Shown one piece after another: positions 17,105 to 26,249 of a stretch of DNA of 64,000 nucleotides (positions are counted from its first letter, which is position 1; every line of letters starts with the position of its first letter). The notes beneath the pieces are model-generated. The model had not been told where the DNA came from, ran no database searches, and saw only the letters and a program-made list of their open reading frames with translations. Source of the DNA: Arthrobacter sp. MMS18-M83 (GTDB lineage Bacteria; Actinomycetota; Actinomycetes; Actinomycetales; Micrococcaceae); NCBI RefSeq assembly GCF_026683955.1, contig NZ_CP113343.1, positions 806,001-870,000 of the forward strand, written 5' to 3'. The position numbers were made by a program, and so were the translations under genes.

Positions 17105-17863
17105 CTAGAGCCCCAAGTCCAGGTAGCCGTCCAGGCCGACTGTCAGCCCGGGGTGGGCCGCAACGTTGCGCAGCCCCAGCAACACGCCGGGCATGAAGGA
17201 AGCCCGGTCGAAGGAATCGTGGCGGATGGTCAGTTGCTCCCCCGGACCACCGAGCAGCACTTCCTGATGCGCCACGAGCCCGCGCAGGCGGACGCTGTGG
17301 ACGCGGACACCGTCCACGTCGCAACCGCGCGCACCGTCGAGGGCGGTGTCCGTAGCGTCCGGGCTGACCGGGACGCCGGCTTCTTCGCGGGCCGCCGCAA
17401 TGAGCTGGGCCGTACGGACGGCCGTACCCGAAGGCGCGTCCACCTTGTTCGGGTGGTGAAGCTCGACGATCTCGACCGATTCAAAATATTTGGAGGCTTT
17501 AGCGGCAAATGCCGAGGCGAGGACGGAACCCAGGGCGAAGTTCGGTGCGATCAGGACCCCTGAGCCGGGGTTCGCGGCAAGCAACTCGCGCAAGGCGGCA
17601 AGCCGTGCGGCGTCCCAGCCGGTAGTGCCGACAACAGCGTGCATACCGTGTTCGACGGCGAAACGGACGTTAGCTTCGGTGCTGTCCGGAACGGTGAGGT
17701 CCACAACATACTTGGCACCGGCGTCGAGCAGTGCATCAAGGGAATCGCCGCGTCCGAGTGCCGCGACAAGCTTCATGTCTGCGGCCGCCTCCACCGCCTT
17801 GACGGCTTCGATACCCATGCGCCCGTGGGCGCCCAGCACGGCGACAGCAAGTTGTTCGGTCAT
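17105..17863 (-). CDS. dapB: 4-hydroxy-tetrahydrodipicolinate reductase
   Basis: NAD(P)H-dependent second step after DapA in lysine/DAP synthesis. 252 aa. The Rossmann motif VAVLGAHGRMG (residues 7-17), VVGTTGWD and the substrate-binding stretch ELHHPNKVDAPSGTA with the conserved Lys are present. The start is ATG 17863; a TAGGGT hexamer 7 nt upstream and the lack of a Shine-Dalgarno suggest a leaderless mRNA. Separated from dapA by the TPR membrane protein, the IS and the DUF222 gene. Looks intact. Confidence 0.96.
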   Translation of the reverse strand: MTEQLAVAVLGAHGRMGIEAVKAVEAAADMKLVAALGRGDSLDALLDAGAKYVVDLTVPDSTEANVRFAVEHGMHAVVGTTGWDAARLAALRELLAANPGSGVLIAPNFALGSVLASAFAAKASKYFESVEIVELHHPNKVDAPSGTAVRTAQLIAAAREEAGVPVSPDATDTALDGARGCDVDGVRVHSVRLRGLVAHQEVLLGGPGEQLTIRHDSFDRASFMPGVLLGLRNVAAHPGLTVGLDGYLDLGL

Positions 17864-17870
17864 GCCCTTA

Positions 17871-17876
17871 ACCCTA
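17871..17876 (-). promoter_or_regulatory. Putative -10 of leaderless dapB
   Basis: TAGGGT on the minus strand, 7 nt before the dapB ATG at 17863. Confidence 0.5.
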
Positions 17877-17937
17877 CCGGGCGGAGCGCGCCGGGATCGC
17901 CCGGCGCCAACCCCCAGCTACTCCCCGGCGCCGCCGA

Positions 17938-18393
17938 CTACTCGTCCGCCCCGACCCATTCCACCGTGCCGTCGCTGAAGAACTGTTCCTTCCAAATGGG
18001 CACCTGCGCCTTGATCCTGTCCACAAGCTCCGAGCACACGGCGAAGGCCTGTCCACGGTGGGCAGCGGCAACAGCACAAACGAGCGCAGGCTCACCGATC
18101 TCCAGCATGCCGATCCGGTGGGCCGCCCAAATGCGGACAGGCTGGGCAGCCTCTCCCGAGTGCTCCGCCACGAGCTGCGCCACGACGTCGGCCATGACCT
18201 GGTGGGCGGTGGGATGGGCGCTGTAGCTGAGCCTGTCCACGGGCTTGCCGCCGTCGTGGTTGCGGACCACGCCGCTGAAGCTCACCACCGCTCCCGCCGT
18301 GTCGGATTCCACGGCTGCGATGGCTTGATCCACGGAAATCGCTTCAGCGCTGAGGATCGCGCTGATTACTTCGAAGTCGGTTTCAGTGGTCAT
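17938..18393 (-). CDS. moaE: Molybdopterin synthase catalytic subunit
   Basis: Large subunit of MPT synthase; with MoaD it inserts two sulfurs into cPMP. 151 aa from ATG 18393, preceded by GAGGG; the open frame starts at 18447 inside mog. Motifs: GAVVSFSGVVRNHDGGKPV, YSAHPTAHQVM, IWAAHRIGMLEIGEPAL and the active-site Lys region IKAQVPIWKEQFF. The start overlaps the mog stop by 11 bp. Last gene of the moeA-moaC-mog-moaE string; its partner moaD is in the divergent transcript at 25570. Confidence 0.94.
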   Translation of the reverse strand: MTTETDFEVISAILSAEAISVDQAIAAVESDTAGAVVSFSGVVRNHDGGKPVDRLSYSAHPTAHQVMADVVAQLVAEHSGEAAQPVRIWAAHRIGMLEIGEPALVCAVAAAHRGQAFAVCSELVDRIKAQVPIWKEQFFSDGTVEWVGADE

Positions 18394-18883
18394 GGTTTCC
18401 CTCCAACTGATCGCACAGGTGGGCGATGACGGGATCAAGGACGGCAAGCCCGTCCATCACGCCCTTCGGCGAACCCGGTAGATTCACGATGAACGTCTTG
18501 CCTGCAGTTCCCGCATGCCCCCGGCTCAGCATGGCCATAGGCGTTTTGGCGGCTCCGGCGCGGCGGATGCCTTCCATGAGGCCCGGTATTTCGCGATCCA
18601 ACAGAGGCAGCGTGACTTCGGGAGTTCGATCGTCGGGGCTGAGGCCCGTACCTCCGCTGGTAATCACGACGGCGGGTTCCTGGGTCAGGAGCGCACGGAT
18701 TGCCGCACCGACTGGCTCGCCGTCCGGCACTACCATGACCGGGAACGTCTCGTAGCCGTGTTCGGCCAGCCAGTCCAGGATCACGGGACCGCTCTTGTCC
18801 TCGTAGATTCCTGCCGCGGCACGGGTGGAGGCAATGACGACGCCGGCCTTCCGCGGGCCGCGCTGGGGTTCGCAGGCGCTCAT
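18383..18883 (-). CDS. mog: Molybdopterin adenylyltransferase (MogA/MoaB type)
   Basis: Adenylates molybdopterin before molybdate insertion by MoeA. 166 aa. The MoCF-biosynthesis fold is seen in [13 protein letters not shown], the substrate motif [18 protein letters not shown] and the closing [19 protein letters not shown] 18883 overlaps the moaC stop (ATGA) and its own stop overlaps moaE by 11 bp, so translation is coupled on both sides. The family also includes MoaB proteins with the same fold, so the exact name (mog or moaB) is a convention. Confidence 0.9.
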   Translation of the reverse strand: MSACEPQRGPRKAGVVIASTRAAAGIYEDKSGPVILDWLAEHGYETFPVMVVPDGEPVGAAIRALLTQEPAVVITSGGTGLSPDDRTPEVTLPLLDREIPGLMEGIRRAGAAKTPMAMLSRGHAGTAGKTFIVNLPGSPKGVMDGLAVLDPVIAHLCDQLEGNHDH

Positions 18884-19455
18884 GCGTGTGACCCATCACT
18901 GGGCGTTGCGGACGAGGTGGGAAGGGCCCAGTCGCCGCTCTTTCCGCCACTCTTGGCGAGCACCTGGATCCCGCTGATCACGGCGTGCTTGTCCACTGCT
19001 TTGATCATGTCGTAGACGCTGAGCGCGGCCACGGATGCCGCAGTCAACGCTTCCATCTCCACGCCGGTGACGCCCCTGGTCTTGACCGTCGCCAGCACCA
19101 CCACGGTGTCCGGACCGAGTTCGAAGTCCACGGTGACCTTGGAAATCGGCAACGGGTGGCACAGCGGGATGAGTTCGGGGGTCTTCTTGGCAGCCATGAT
19201 CCCGGCAACGCGCGCCACGGCCAGGGCGTCCCCCTTGGGAAGCTCACCGGCGCCGAGCAGGGTAAGGACCTCGGAGGTGCTGTGGACGGTGGCGGTGGCG
19301 GTAGCCTCGCGCGTTGTCACTGCCTTCTCGGAGACATCGACCATTTGGGCAGTTCCATCCTGGCGCAAATGCGTAAGGGCGCCGCCATCCTGGCGTAAGT
19401 GGGTGAGGCCGCCAACCATGCCGGCGGAGTCTGAAGTGTCATTCACAACATCCAT
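18880..19455 (-). CDS. moaC: Cyclic pyranopterin monophosphate synthase
   Basis: Forms cPMP from the MoaA product 3',8-cH2GTP. Frame of 191 aa from ATG 19455, overlapping the moeA stop by 13 bp. Core motifs: [33 protein letters not shown] and [26 protein letters not shown], all typical. Odd point: residues 17-26 and 27-36 are [10 protein letters not shown] and [10 protein letters not shown], a tandem duplication of the normal MoaC start (LTHLxxxGxAxMVDVS). Codons differ between the copies, so it is not recent. Translation may start later, but the coupled ATG is preferred. Confidence 0.93.
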   Translation of the reverse strand: MDVVNDTSDSAGMVGGLTHLRQDGGALTHLRQDGTAQMVDVSEKAVTTREATATATVHSTSEVLTLLGAGELPKGDALAVARVAGIMAAKKTPELIPLCHPLPISKVTVDFELGPDTVVVLATVKTRGVTGVEMEALTAASVAALSVYDMIKAVDKHAVISGIQVLAKSGGKSGDWALPTSSATPSDGSHA

Positions 19456-20663
19456 ACTTCCACTTCCGCCCCGGCGTCGAGTTGCGTGACGTCTGCCGGA
19501 ACCTGGACCAGCGCGTTCGAGTTGGCCAGCGCATGGATGAGATGGGAACCGACTCCGCCCTCCAGCCGGACTGTTCCACCCGGAAGCAGGGTTCCGCGGC
19601 GCACCTGGTGCTTTCCCGCGGGAGAGGTGAGCGACTCAGTAAGGCGCGCCTGCAGGCTGAGCCGCAATGCCGGGATTCCCACGACGGCGGCGAGCGCGGG
19701 GCGAAGGAACATTTCGAAGGACACGAGGCAGCTCACCGGGTTGCCGGGAAATCCGAGGAGGGGCACGCCATCGAACGTTCCGATTCCTTGGGGGCCGCCG
19801 GGCTGCATGGCCACGGACACGAATTCGACCGCTTTGCCATTCATGGCCTGCCTCACCACTTCGTAGGCTCCCTTACTGACTCCCCCGGTGGTCACGATGA
19901 GGTCGATTGCACCGAGGTGGGCGTGCAGGAGTTCTTTCAGGGCAGCAGGATCGTCACCGCTGATTCCCGTCCGCGTAACCCGCAGACCGGATTGCACCAT
20001 GGCGGCTTCCAGCAGGGTTCCATTGGAATCGTAGATCTTGCCCTCCGGTAGGGACGTGCCGGGTTCCACGACTTCATCGCCCGTAGTCACCAGAAGCGCG
20101 CGCACCGGCGTGCGGACCGCGACGGCGGTCATCCCCAAGGCCGCGAGCAGCCCCAACTGTCCGGGCCCAAGGACAGTTCCGGCCCGCAAGGCAACGGTGC
20201 CCTCGGTGATGTCGCTCCCGGCGTCGCGGACGAACGTTCCGGGCTCGGTTGTCGGGAGGCGGACGGTTGCTACCACCCCGGGCGCGGGGAAGACATCAGG
20301 CACAGCCTGTTCGATGGGCACGACGGCGTCGGCACCCTCGGGCATCATGGCGCCGGTCATGATGGGAGCCGCGGTGCCGGGCACTAGCCGCGCCGGGAAC
20401 GCGCCCGCCGGAACCGGGTCCACGACTGTCAGCTCCGCTCCGACGTCGCTCGCTGAGTGAGGTGCGAGGTCCGCCGAGCGGACGGCAAATCCGTCCATCT
20501 GGGAGTTGGCGAACGGCGGCAGGCTGAGGGGCGCCAGAACATCATCGGCGAGGACGCGGCCGAGCGCTGCCATCAAGGGCAATACCTCGGTGCTTCCTTG
20601 GCGCGCAAGGCCGGACAGAAGCTCCTTGACGGCTTCGCGGTGGGCTGCGACGGATCTGGCCAC
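19443..20663 (-). CDS. moeA: Molybdopterin molybdenumtransferase
   Basis: Inserts molybdate into adenylated molybdopterin. 406 aa, start GTG 20663 with GGGAGGAA upstream. Domains in order: N-terminal MoeA with [19 protein letters not shown] and [16 protein letters not shown]; the MoCF core with [13 protein letters not shown] and [29 protein letters not shown]; then the C-terminal barrel. It lies 45 bp after the molybdoenzyme gene and overlaps moaC, so it is expressed with the enzyme that needs its product. Confidence 0.95.
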   Translation of the reverse strand: MARSVAAHREAVKELLSGLARQGSTEVLPLMAALGRVLADDVLAPLSLPPFANSQMDGFAVRSADLAPHSASDVGAELTVVDPVPAGAFPARLVPGTAAPIMTGAMMPEGADAVVPIEQAVPDVFPAPGVVATVRLPTTEPGTFVRDAGSDITEGTVALRAGTVLGPGQLGLLAALGMTAVAVRTPVRALLVTTGDEVVEPGTSLPEGKIYDSNGTLLEAAMVQSGLRVTRTGISGDDPAALKELLHAHLGAIDLIVTTGGVSKGAYEVVRQAMNGKAVEFVSVAMQPGGPQGIGTFDGVPLLGFPGNPVSCLVSFEMFLRPALAAVVGIPALRLSLQARLTESLTSPAGKHQVRRGTLLPGGTVRLEGGVGSHLIHALANSNALVQVPADVTQLDAGAEVEVWML

Positions 20664-20708
20664 GGTGTTCCTCCCGATTGTTTTCGCTCAGACCTACACA
20701 GCCTAGTG

Positions 20709-22274
20709 TCAGTTGACGGTGATCCGGATGGTGTGGAATCCTGTGGCCCCGTCCGGAGCCACGGGAGTGCGGGCTTCGGGCTGGGGTGTGCCGGTAGCAT
20801 CGGTGGCACGGACCTGGACCTCATGGCCTCCAACACCCAATTCAAGGCCTAGCTGCCACTGGTACCACGTGTCCGTGGAGATTCCCGGTGCGAGCTTGGC
20901 TTCCTGCCAATTGCCCCGGTCTACCCGTACCTCCACCTTGGCGACACCGCGGTGTTGAGCCCAGGCGACCCCGCCGAACTGGATCATTCCGGCCTTGACC
21001 GAGCGGCCATCCCGCGGCACGTCGATGCGGGACTGCGTCTTGATGGGTCCATGGTCGCTCCAACCGCGCGGCGTCCAGTAGCCCTGGTCGTCCGCGAAGC
21101 GGGTGACTTTCAGCTCCGTCAGCCATTTGGTAGCCGAGACATATCCATAAAGGCCGGGCACGATCATCCGGACCGGGAAGCCGTGTTCCAGGGGCAAGGG
21201 CTCACCATTCATCCCGACGGCGAGGATGGCGTCCCGATTGTCGGTGAGCGCTTCGAGGGGAGTTCCGGCAGTCCAGCCGTCGGTGCTGCGGGACAGCACC
21301 ATGTCGGCACCGGGCTTAGGCCCTGCCATGGCCAGGAGCTCGCGGACGGGCCAGCCCAGCCAGAGCGCATTACCGATCAGGCCTCCGCCAACCTCGTTGG
21401 ATACACACGCTATGGTCACATGGCGCTCGATCATCGGTTTGCTCAACAGAGTGGCGAAATCCAGCTGGACTTCGCGCTCCACCAAACCCGTCACCTTGAG
21501 GATCCACTCCGGTGGATTCACGGCCGGGGGAATCAGGGCGGTGTCGATCCGGTAGAAGTCGGGGTTCGGCGTGACAAGCGGTTGCAGTCCCGCCAAGGTG
21601 AGTGCTGCGCCGTCGGGGACCTTCTGGGCCGGCGTCGCCGGCGCTGGCAAGGCAACCCCGCGGCGGAAATCGGAAACCACGGTTCCAGCCCTGCGCGCCA
21701 CGGTCGTCACGATTCCCGCGACCACAGCTGCTATCGCCGTTCCTCCCAACAATTGCACGAAGCTCCGGCGGGCCAAGGGCATATCGCTGGCCTCCGGTCC
21801 AGGGCGCCAGGTTTCGAGCCGTTGGGTCAGGAGGCGGAGGAACAGCATGGTGACCATCGTGGCTACGACCGGCGCGATGGCTGCGGTGGGCGCCGCTTGG
21901 GCGCGGGTCAGAACGGCAGCCAGTCCGGCGGCTCCGGCGAGCAAGGCGAGCACGAGGCCCGCTCCTTTTCGCCGGTACTCCAGGAACCCGGCGAGCGCGG
22001 CAAGGACCAACGTCACCAGGGCAATGCTGACAAGCAGGGCGATTTTGTCCGCGGTGCCGAAAAGGCTGACGGCCAGTTCCTTGGCCCAACCCGGCACGGC
22101 GTCGATCACCACGCCGCCAAGTGCTGTGACGGGTGAGACGGTCGGGCTCAGGAAACCGGCCAACAGCTCTCCGGCGGCCACCCCGAGCCCGATGGCCACC
22201 ACGCCGCATGCCGCAGCCCAACGGGCCGCCGTCCTGGTACTGCGTTTCTCTGCCTTCGGAGTGGTACTGCTCAT
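20709..22274 (-). CDS. Membrane-anchored sulfite-oxidase-family molybdenum enzyme
   Basis: 521 aa from ATG 22274, which overlaps the histidine-kinase stop (ATGA). The first 190 residues hold about five hydrophobic segments, the last one preceded by RRSFVQLLGG, a Tat-like twin arginine that may help place the catalytic part outside. From about residue 215 the Oxidored_molyb domain follows; the Mo-ligand cysteine is in TIACVSNEVGG, with GNALWLGWPV and the MIVPGLYGYVSATKWLTEL motif. The C-terminal dimerisation domain includes AWAQHRGVAKVEV. Such enzymes oxidise sulfite or reduce S- or N-oxides; the substrate is not readable from sequence. Confidence 0.88.
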   Translation of the reverse strand: MSSTTPKAEKRSTRTAARWAAACGVVAIGLGVAAGELLAGFLSPTVSPVTALGGVVIDAVPGWAKELAVSLFGTADKIALLVSIALVTLVLAALAGFLEYRRKGAGLVLALLAGAAGLAAVLTRAQAAPTAAIAPVVATMVTMLFLRLLTQRLETWRPGPEASDMPLARRSFVQLLGGTAIAAVVAGIVTTVARRAGTVVSDFRRGVALPAPATPAQKVPDGAALTLAGLQPLVTPNPDFYRIDTALIPPAVNPPEWILKVTGLVEREVQLDFATLLSKPMIERHVTIACVSNEVGGGLIGNALWLGWPVRELLAMAGPKPGADMVLSRSTDGWTAGTPLEALTDNRDAILAVGMNGEPLPLEHGFPVRMIVPGLYGYVSATKWLTELKVTRFADDQGYWTPRGWSDHGPIKTQSRIDVPRDGRSVKAGMIQFGGVAWAQHRGVAKVEVRVDRGNWQEAKLAPGISTDTWYQWQLGLELGVGGHEVQVRATDATGTPQPEARTPVAPDGATGFHTIRITVN

Positions 22275-23539
22275 GACTTGCCTGCCTGTTTGATGCCCGC
22301 CGACGGAATTGTGTCGGCGGGAGCTATTTCTGTCGGGTATGCACCGGTGTCGGATGCAGCTGCTTGTGCTCCCGAAGGAAGGCGCAGAGTGAACCTGCAA
22401 CCCTCCCCGGTATTCGCCACGGTGACGCTGCCGCCATGGGCCTTGACGATGCCTGCCACCATGCTGAGCCCCACACCGGCTCCGCTGTAGCGCGGTGGTC
22501 CTGCTTCGAACCGCATTCCTGCGCTCCTGGCGCGGTCCTTTTGCCATCCGGTTTCAAAAACGTGTGCCAGATCTTCGTCGTCGATGCCCCCGCAACTGTC
22601 CGCTACCTCGACGACGGCGTCGCTGCCTTCGCGTCCGACGCTGACCCGGACCTCGCCGCCGGGCCGGCTGTAGATGATGGCGTTCAGAAGCACGTTGCGG
22701 ACAGCCCTGCCCAAGCTGGGCCCATCCGCGACCGCCATGCACTCCCGGTCGCCACCGCCGTCGAGCTGGATACCGCGCTGCGCGGCAAGCGGGGCAAGAT
22801 CGGCGATGGCGTCGCTCACCAAGTCGTAGAGGTCCAAGGCTTCCGCGCTTAGACGGAGCGTTCCCGCCTGGATTTTGGACAGTTCAAGGAGGTCGTTGAC
22901 CATCACCGCCATTTGATCCGTCTGCCCGATGATCTTGCGGTAGTAGGCGGGAACGTCGGCCGCCATGCCGTCTTCCAGTGCTTCGGCCATGGCCCGCATG
23001 CTTGCCAAGGGAGTCCGGAGGTCGTGCGAGATCCAGGAGACCAGTTCGCGGCGGGCAGTTTCGACGGCGGCTTCCCGCCTCCGGGATTCCTCCAGTTTGA
23101 GGCTGCTCGCTTCGAGTTCCTGGGCCAGCTGGGCCAACTCGGAGTTCATGGCCGGCGCGGTCCGCCGCGATGCCGATGGTGGCAGGACGGATCCGTCGAG
23201 GGCTTCGCCGCTGCCGAGGCGGCGCGTGGCGGCCACGAGCCGGATGACGTTGCGGGATACCCCGGCGCCGAGGACCAAGGAGATGGCAATTGCCACCGCT
23301 GAGGCCACCGCGAGGATGTACCACATGACTTCGAGGTCCCGGGCCGAAATGAACATGGCGTTGAACGCGCTCACCATGCCGGCCACGAGAACGCCAACAG
23401 TGGCGACCACGACGAGACAGATCTGCACCAGGATCGAGGCACCGCGCAGGAATCGCAGTAGGGCGAGGGTCAAGGTGCCGATGGAGACAGCCCATAGGAG
23501 CATCCAGGCCAGGATCGTGAACATTTCAGATGCCTGCAT
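22271..23539 (-). CDS. Sensor histidine kinase
   Basis: 422 aa from ATG 23539 (AAGGAAGGTG upstream), overlapping the response-regulator stop by 14 bp. Three membrane segments lie within residues 5-95, with little room for an extracellular sensor domain, so it probably senses within the membrane or its surroundings. A HAMP-like linker and coiled coil (ELAQLAQELEASSLKLEES) precede HisKA with SWISHDLRTPLASM (His near 171), the N box NVLLNAIIYSRPGG, and ATP-lid motifs DSCGGIDDEDL and GAGVGLSMVAGIV. The stop overlaps the molybdoenzyme start, so the kinase and enzyme are physically coupled. Confidence 0.94.
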   Translation of the reverse strand: MQASEMFTILAWMLLWAVSIGTLTLALLRFLRGASILVQICLVVVATVGVLVAGMVSAFNAMFISARDLEVMWYILAVASAVAIAISLVLGAGVSRNVIRLVAATRRLGSGEALDGSVLPPSASRRTAPAMNSELAQLAQELEASSLKLEESRRREAAVETARRELVSWISHDLRTPLASMRAMAEALEDGMAADVPAYYRKIIGQTDQMAVMVNDLLELSKIQAGTLRLSAEALDLYDLVSDAIADLAPLAAQRGIQLDGGGDRECMAVADGPSLGRAVRNVLLNAIIYSRPGGEVRVSVGREGSDAVVEVADSCGGIDDEDLAHVFETGWQKDRARSAGMRFEAGPPRYSGAGVGLSMVAGIVKAHGGSVTVANTGEGCRFTLRLPSGAQAAASDTGAYPTEIAPADTIPSAGIKQAGKS

Positions 23540-24257
23540 GTCCACCTTCCTTAGCGTCGAAGCGGTAACCGACTCCCCAGACAGTCTTGAGAAGCACCGG
23601 GGTTGTCGGGTTGTCCTCGATCTTTTCGCGCAAGCGGCGGACATGCACCGTCACGGTGGACAGATCCCCGAAGTCCCAGCCCCACACCGCCTTGATGAGG
23701 TCCTCACGGCTGAATACCTGGTTGGGCCGGCGGAGCATGAAAGCCAGCAAATCGAATTCACGCACCGTCAACGTCAGTGGCTTTCCATGATGGAGCACCG
23801 TGCGCGAGGCCGGATCCAATTCGAAGCCGGCAAGTTCCACGGGAGGTTCCGGGCTGAATTCCTTGATGCTCCGGCGCAACACGGATTTCACCCGGAGAAC
23901 CAGTTCGCGCGGTGAGAAGGGCTTGGTGACGTAGTCGTCCGCCCCGGTTTCCAGCCCCAGGATGCGGTCGTCCTCCGTGCCGAGGGCGGTGACCATGATG
24001 ATGGGAACGCTCATGGCCAGCCGCAACCTGCGGCACACTTCCACCCCGTCGAGTCCGGGCAGCAGGCGGTCCAGGATGACTAGGTCAGGCCGCCTGGCGG
24101 CTGCGAGGCTCAGGGCTGTGAAGCCGTCGCCCGCGAGATCGACCTGGAAGCCTGCCTGGACCAGATAGTCCCGGACGACGTCGGCGATGGTCTGTTCGTC
24201 TTCGACCAAGAGAATGCGGCGGTTGCCAGGTTCGGCAGCGTGCGGGGCGGGCTGCAT
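23526..24257 (-). CDS. OmpR/PhoB-type response regulator
   Basis: 243 aa from ATG 24257 (AAGGTG upstream); the longer frame from 24347 is unsupported. Receiver: acidic pair near residues 19-21 (LVEDE), phospho-acceptor Asp63 in LVILDRLLPGLDG, Lys in GADDYVTKPF. Winged-helix DNA-binding domain with LTVREFDLLAFMLRRPNQVFSREDLI and TVTVHVRRLREKIEDNP. First gene of a six- to seven-gene run ending in moaE. It likely controls this run and perhaps the divergent moaA-moaD from the 177-bp intergenic region. Confidence 0.95.
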   Translation of the reverse strand: MQPAPHAAEPGNRRILLVEDEQTIADVVRDYLVQAGFQVDLAGDGFTALSLAAARRPDLVILDRLLPGLDGVEVCRRLRLAMSVPIIMVTALGTEDDRILGLETGADDYVTKPFSPRELVLRVKSVLRRSIKEFSPEPPVELAGFELDPASRTVLHHGKPLTLTVREFDLLAFMLRRPNQVFSREDLIKAVWGWDFGDLSTVTVHVRRLREKIEDNPTTPVLLKTVWGVGYRFDAKEGGHAGI

Positions 24258-24422
24258 GTTCACACCTTCAGCATAGATTCGCAATGCGCCCGTGGTGCCT
24301 GATCCGGCCGCCCGTGGGCGAACCGTACGTATTCCGTAAGAACTCACTCTTTGCGCCGCGCCACGGCGAGCGGCCGACGAACGTGGCCAGTGGGCGATAT
24401 CACGCTTGGGCCCTCCCTGGCG

Positions 24423-24428
24423 TAGCCT
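24423..24428 (+). promoter_or_regulatory. Putative -10 of leaderless moaA
   Basis: TAGCCT, 6 nt before the ATG at 24435, in the divergent moaA/response-regulator intergenic region; no Shine-Dalgarno lies between. Confidence 0.45.
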
Positions 24429-24434
24429 GAATCC

Positions 24435-25565
24435 ATGAGTGTTCAGCTAGGCATGCCGTTGCCCGCTACGGGCGATGGGACAGGGAGCAACGCGTCCGCG
24501 CCCCCGCCGCGCCCTGCCGGGACCCCTGAGGGCCTGTTCGACCGCTACGGACGCCGGGCCACCGACATGCGCCTGTCCCTGACCGACAAATGCAACCTTC
24601 GGTGCACCTATTGCATGCCCGCCGAAGGGCTCGAATGGCTATCCAAACAGGCCGTCATGACCGCAGCCGAGATCGTCCGGATAGTGCGGATCGGCGTCGA
24701 ACAACTCGGAGTCCGCGAACTGCGCCTCACCGGCGGCGAGCCCTTGGTGCGTGCCGACCTCGTGGACATCATCTCCGCCCTCCGTAAGGCACACCCCGAT
24801 CTGCCGATCTCCATGACGACCAACGGCGTCGGCCTGGACAAGAAGGCGGCCGCGCTCAAGGAAGCCGGGCTCACACGCATCAACGTCTCCCTCGACTCGC
24901 TGCACGAAGAGACATTCACCAAGCTGACCCGGCGACCCTTCCTCGGCAAGGTGCTTGCCGGCGTCGACGCCGCCTGGGCCGCGGGCCTGGGACCGGTCAA
25001 AATCAATGCCGTGCTCATGCGGGGAATCAACGACGCCGAGTCCCCGGACCTCCTGGCCTGGGCTTTGGACCGCCGCTATGAGCTGCGCTTCATCGAGCAA
25101 ATGCCGCTGGACGCCGATCACGGTTGGACCCGGCGGAACATGATCACCGCAGCGGAGATCCGCGAACTGCTCTCGCGGGACTTCGTGCTCAGCCCGGACC
25201 CTCGTGAACGCGACGGCGCACCTGCCGAACGATTCGAAGTACGACGCCGGGACCCTGCTTCCGCGGAAGCCAACGGCGCTGTTCTAGGCACCGTCGGTAT
25301 TATCGCCTCGGTCACTGAGCCGTTCTGTTCCGATTGCCGGCGCACAAGGATCACCGCCGAAGGCAAGATCATGAGCTGCCTGTTCTCCCGCGAAGAATTC
25401 GATCTCCTCGGCTTGCTCCGGCAAGGCGCCAGCGACGACGAACTCGCCCAACGCTGGCAGGACGCCATGTGGATCAAACCCAAGGCGCACGGGATGGACC
25501 ACACCGGCCTCGGCGCACCGGACTTCGTCCAGCCGGACCGCAGCATGAGCGCCATCGGAGGCTGA
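24435..25565 (+). CDS. moaA: GTP 3',8-cyclase
   Basis: Radical-SAM enzyme for the first Moco step. 376 aa. The SAM-cluster cysteines C53, C57 and C60 lie in DKCNLRCTYCMPAEG. A second cluster uses cysteines in EPFCSDCRRTRITAEG and KIMSCLFS. GEPLVRADL is the GGE motif region. A Pro/Ala-rich N-terminal extension of about 30 residues precedes the conserved start. Divergent from the two-component system and molybdoenzyme operon, and followed 4 bp later by moaD. It supplies MoaC, encoded on the opposite strand. Confidence 0.96.
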   Translation: MSVQLGMPLPATGDGTGSNASAPPPRPAGTPEGLFDRYGRRATDMRLSLTDKCNLRCTYCMPAEGLEWLSKQAVMTAAEIVRIVRIGVEQLGVRELRLTGGEPLVRADLVDIISALRKAHPDLPISMTTNGVGLDKKAAALKEAGLTRINVSLDSLHEETFTKLTRRPFLGKVLAGVDAAWAAGLGPVKINAVLMRGINDAESPDLLAWALDRRYELRFIEQMPLDADHGWTRRNMITAAEIRELLSRDFVLSPDPRERDGAPAERFEVRRRDPASAEANGAVLGTVGIIASVTEPFCSDCRRTRITAEGKIMSCLFSREEFDLLGLLRQGASDDELAQRWQDAMWIKPKAHGMDHTGLGAPDFVQPDRSMSAIGG

Positions 25566-25569
25566 AACT

Positions 25570-25836
25570 GTGCTTGTACGTTACTTCGCTGCCGCACGCG
25601 CCGCGGCAGGCGTCGAAGAGGAACACCACGATCTTCCGGAAGGAACCAGCCTGGACGGGCTCATCGCCGCCCTGCTCGCCGTCGAACGGCCGGAACCTCC
25701 GGCGGGAACGCCCACCCTGGCCCGGATTATTTCCCGCAGCAGTTTCCTGCGCAACGAGGTGGCGGTCCGCAACCGTTCGGCCGCCCTCGGTGCGGACGAC
25801 GTCGTCGACGTCCTTCCGCCATTTGCCGGGGGCTGA
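25570..25836 (+). CDS. moaD: Molybdopterin synthase sulfur-carrier subunit
   Basis: Ubiquitin-fold protein; its C-terminal glycine thiocarboxylate donates sulfur to MoaE. 88 aa from GTG 25570, 4 bp after moaA. Starts LVRYFAAARAAAG and ends VDVLPPFAGG, the required GG terminus. NEVAVRNRSAALGADDVV is the usual strand-loop before the tail. A MoeB-type activating enzyme is not in this window. Confidence 0.93.
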   Translation: MLVRYFAAARAAAGVEEEHHDLPEGTSLDGLIAALLAVERPEPPAGTPTLARIISRSSFLRNEVAVRNRSAALGADDVVDVLPPFAGG

Positions 25837-25916
25837 GCCGACCCCAATCCAAGGGTGGTCCCGGACGCCCAAGGAGCCTACGCTGTGCCTATCCGCGCAA
25901 CAGCAAAGGAACAGCC

Positions 25917-26210
25917 ATGTACACCCTCCAGATCGAACACGCTGTGAACGATTTCGCCGCATGGAAGCAGTCATTCGACTCGGATCCGGCAGATCGTGCT
26001 GGCTCCGGCGTTGTTTCCTACCGGGTCTTCAGGCCCGTGGACGATTCGCAGCGCGTCCTGATCGAGCTTGATTTCGCCGAGCGGGAGCAAGCTGAATCAA
26101 TGCTGAACACCTTGCGGACAAAGGTGTGGAGCGGCCCTGGAAGGCCAGCCTCGCTCGACGGCGCGCCAGCCACCCGGATCGTGGAATCCGTGGAGGCTAG
26201 GACGCTCTGA
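25917..26210 (+). CDS. Small hypothetical protein, dimeric alpha/beta-barrel type
   Basis: 97 aa, ATG 25917 with AAAGGAA about 10 nt upstream and a TACGCT hexamer near 25880. Begins MYTLQIEHAVNDFAAWKQSF and contains YRVFRPVDDSQRVLIELDF, a beta-alpha-beta pattern resembling ABM/ferredoxin-like stress proteins; DFAAWKQSFDSDP is a common opening in this group. No metal or catalytic residues can be assigned. Downstream of moaD by 80 bp and probably independent of it. Function unknown. Confidence 0.7.
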   Translation: MYTLQIEHAVNDFAAWKQSFDSDPADRAGSGVVSYRVFRPVDDSQRVLIELDFAEREQAESMLNTLRTKVWSGPGRPASLDGAPATRIVESVEARTL

Positions 26211-26249
26211 CTGTTGTACCTGCGGGACCGTACCTGCTGGACGTCGGCC

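Noticed and set aside
20709..22547. Longer start of the molybdoenzyme at 22547
   Set aside because: The added 91 codons are a shadow of the histidine kinase; the ATGA overlap at 22274 and the downstream membrane segment mark the real start.
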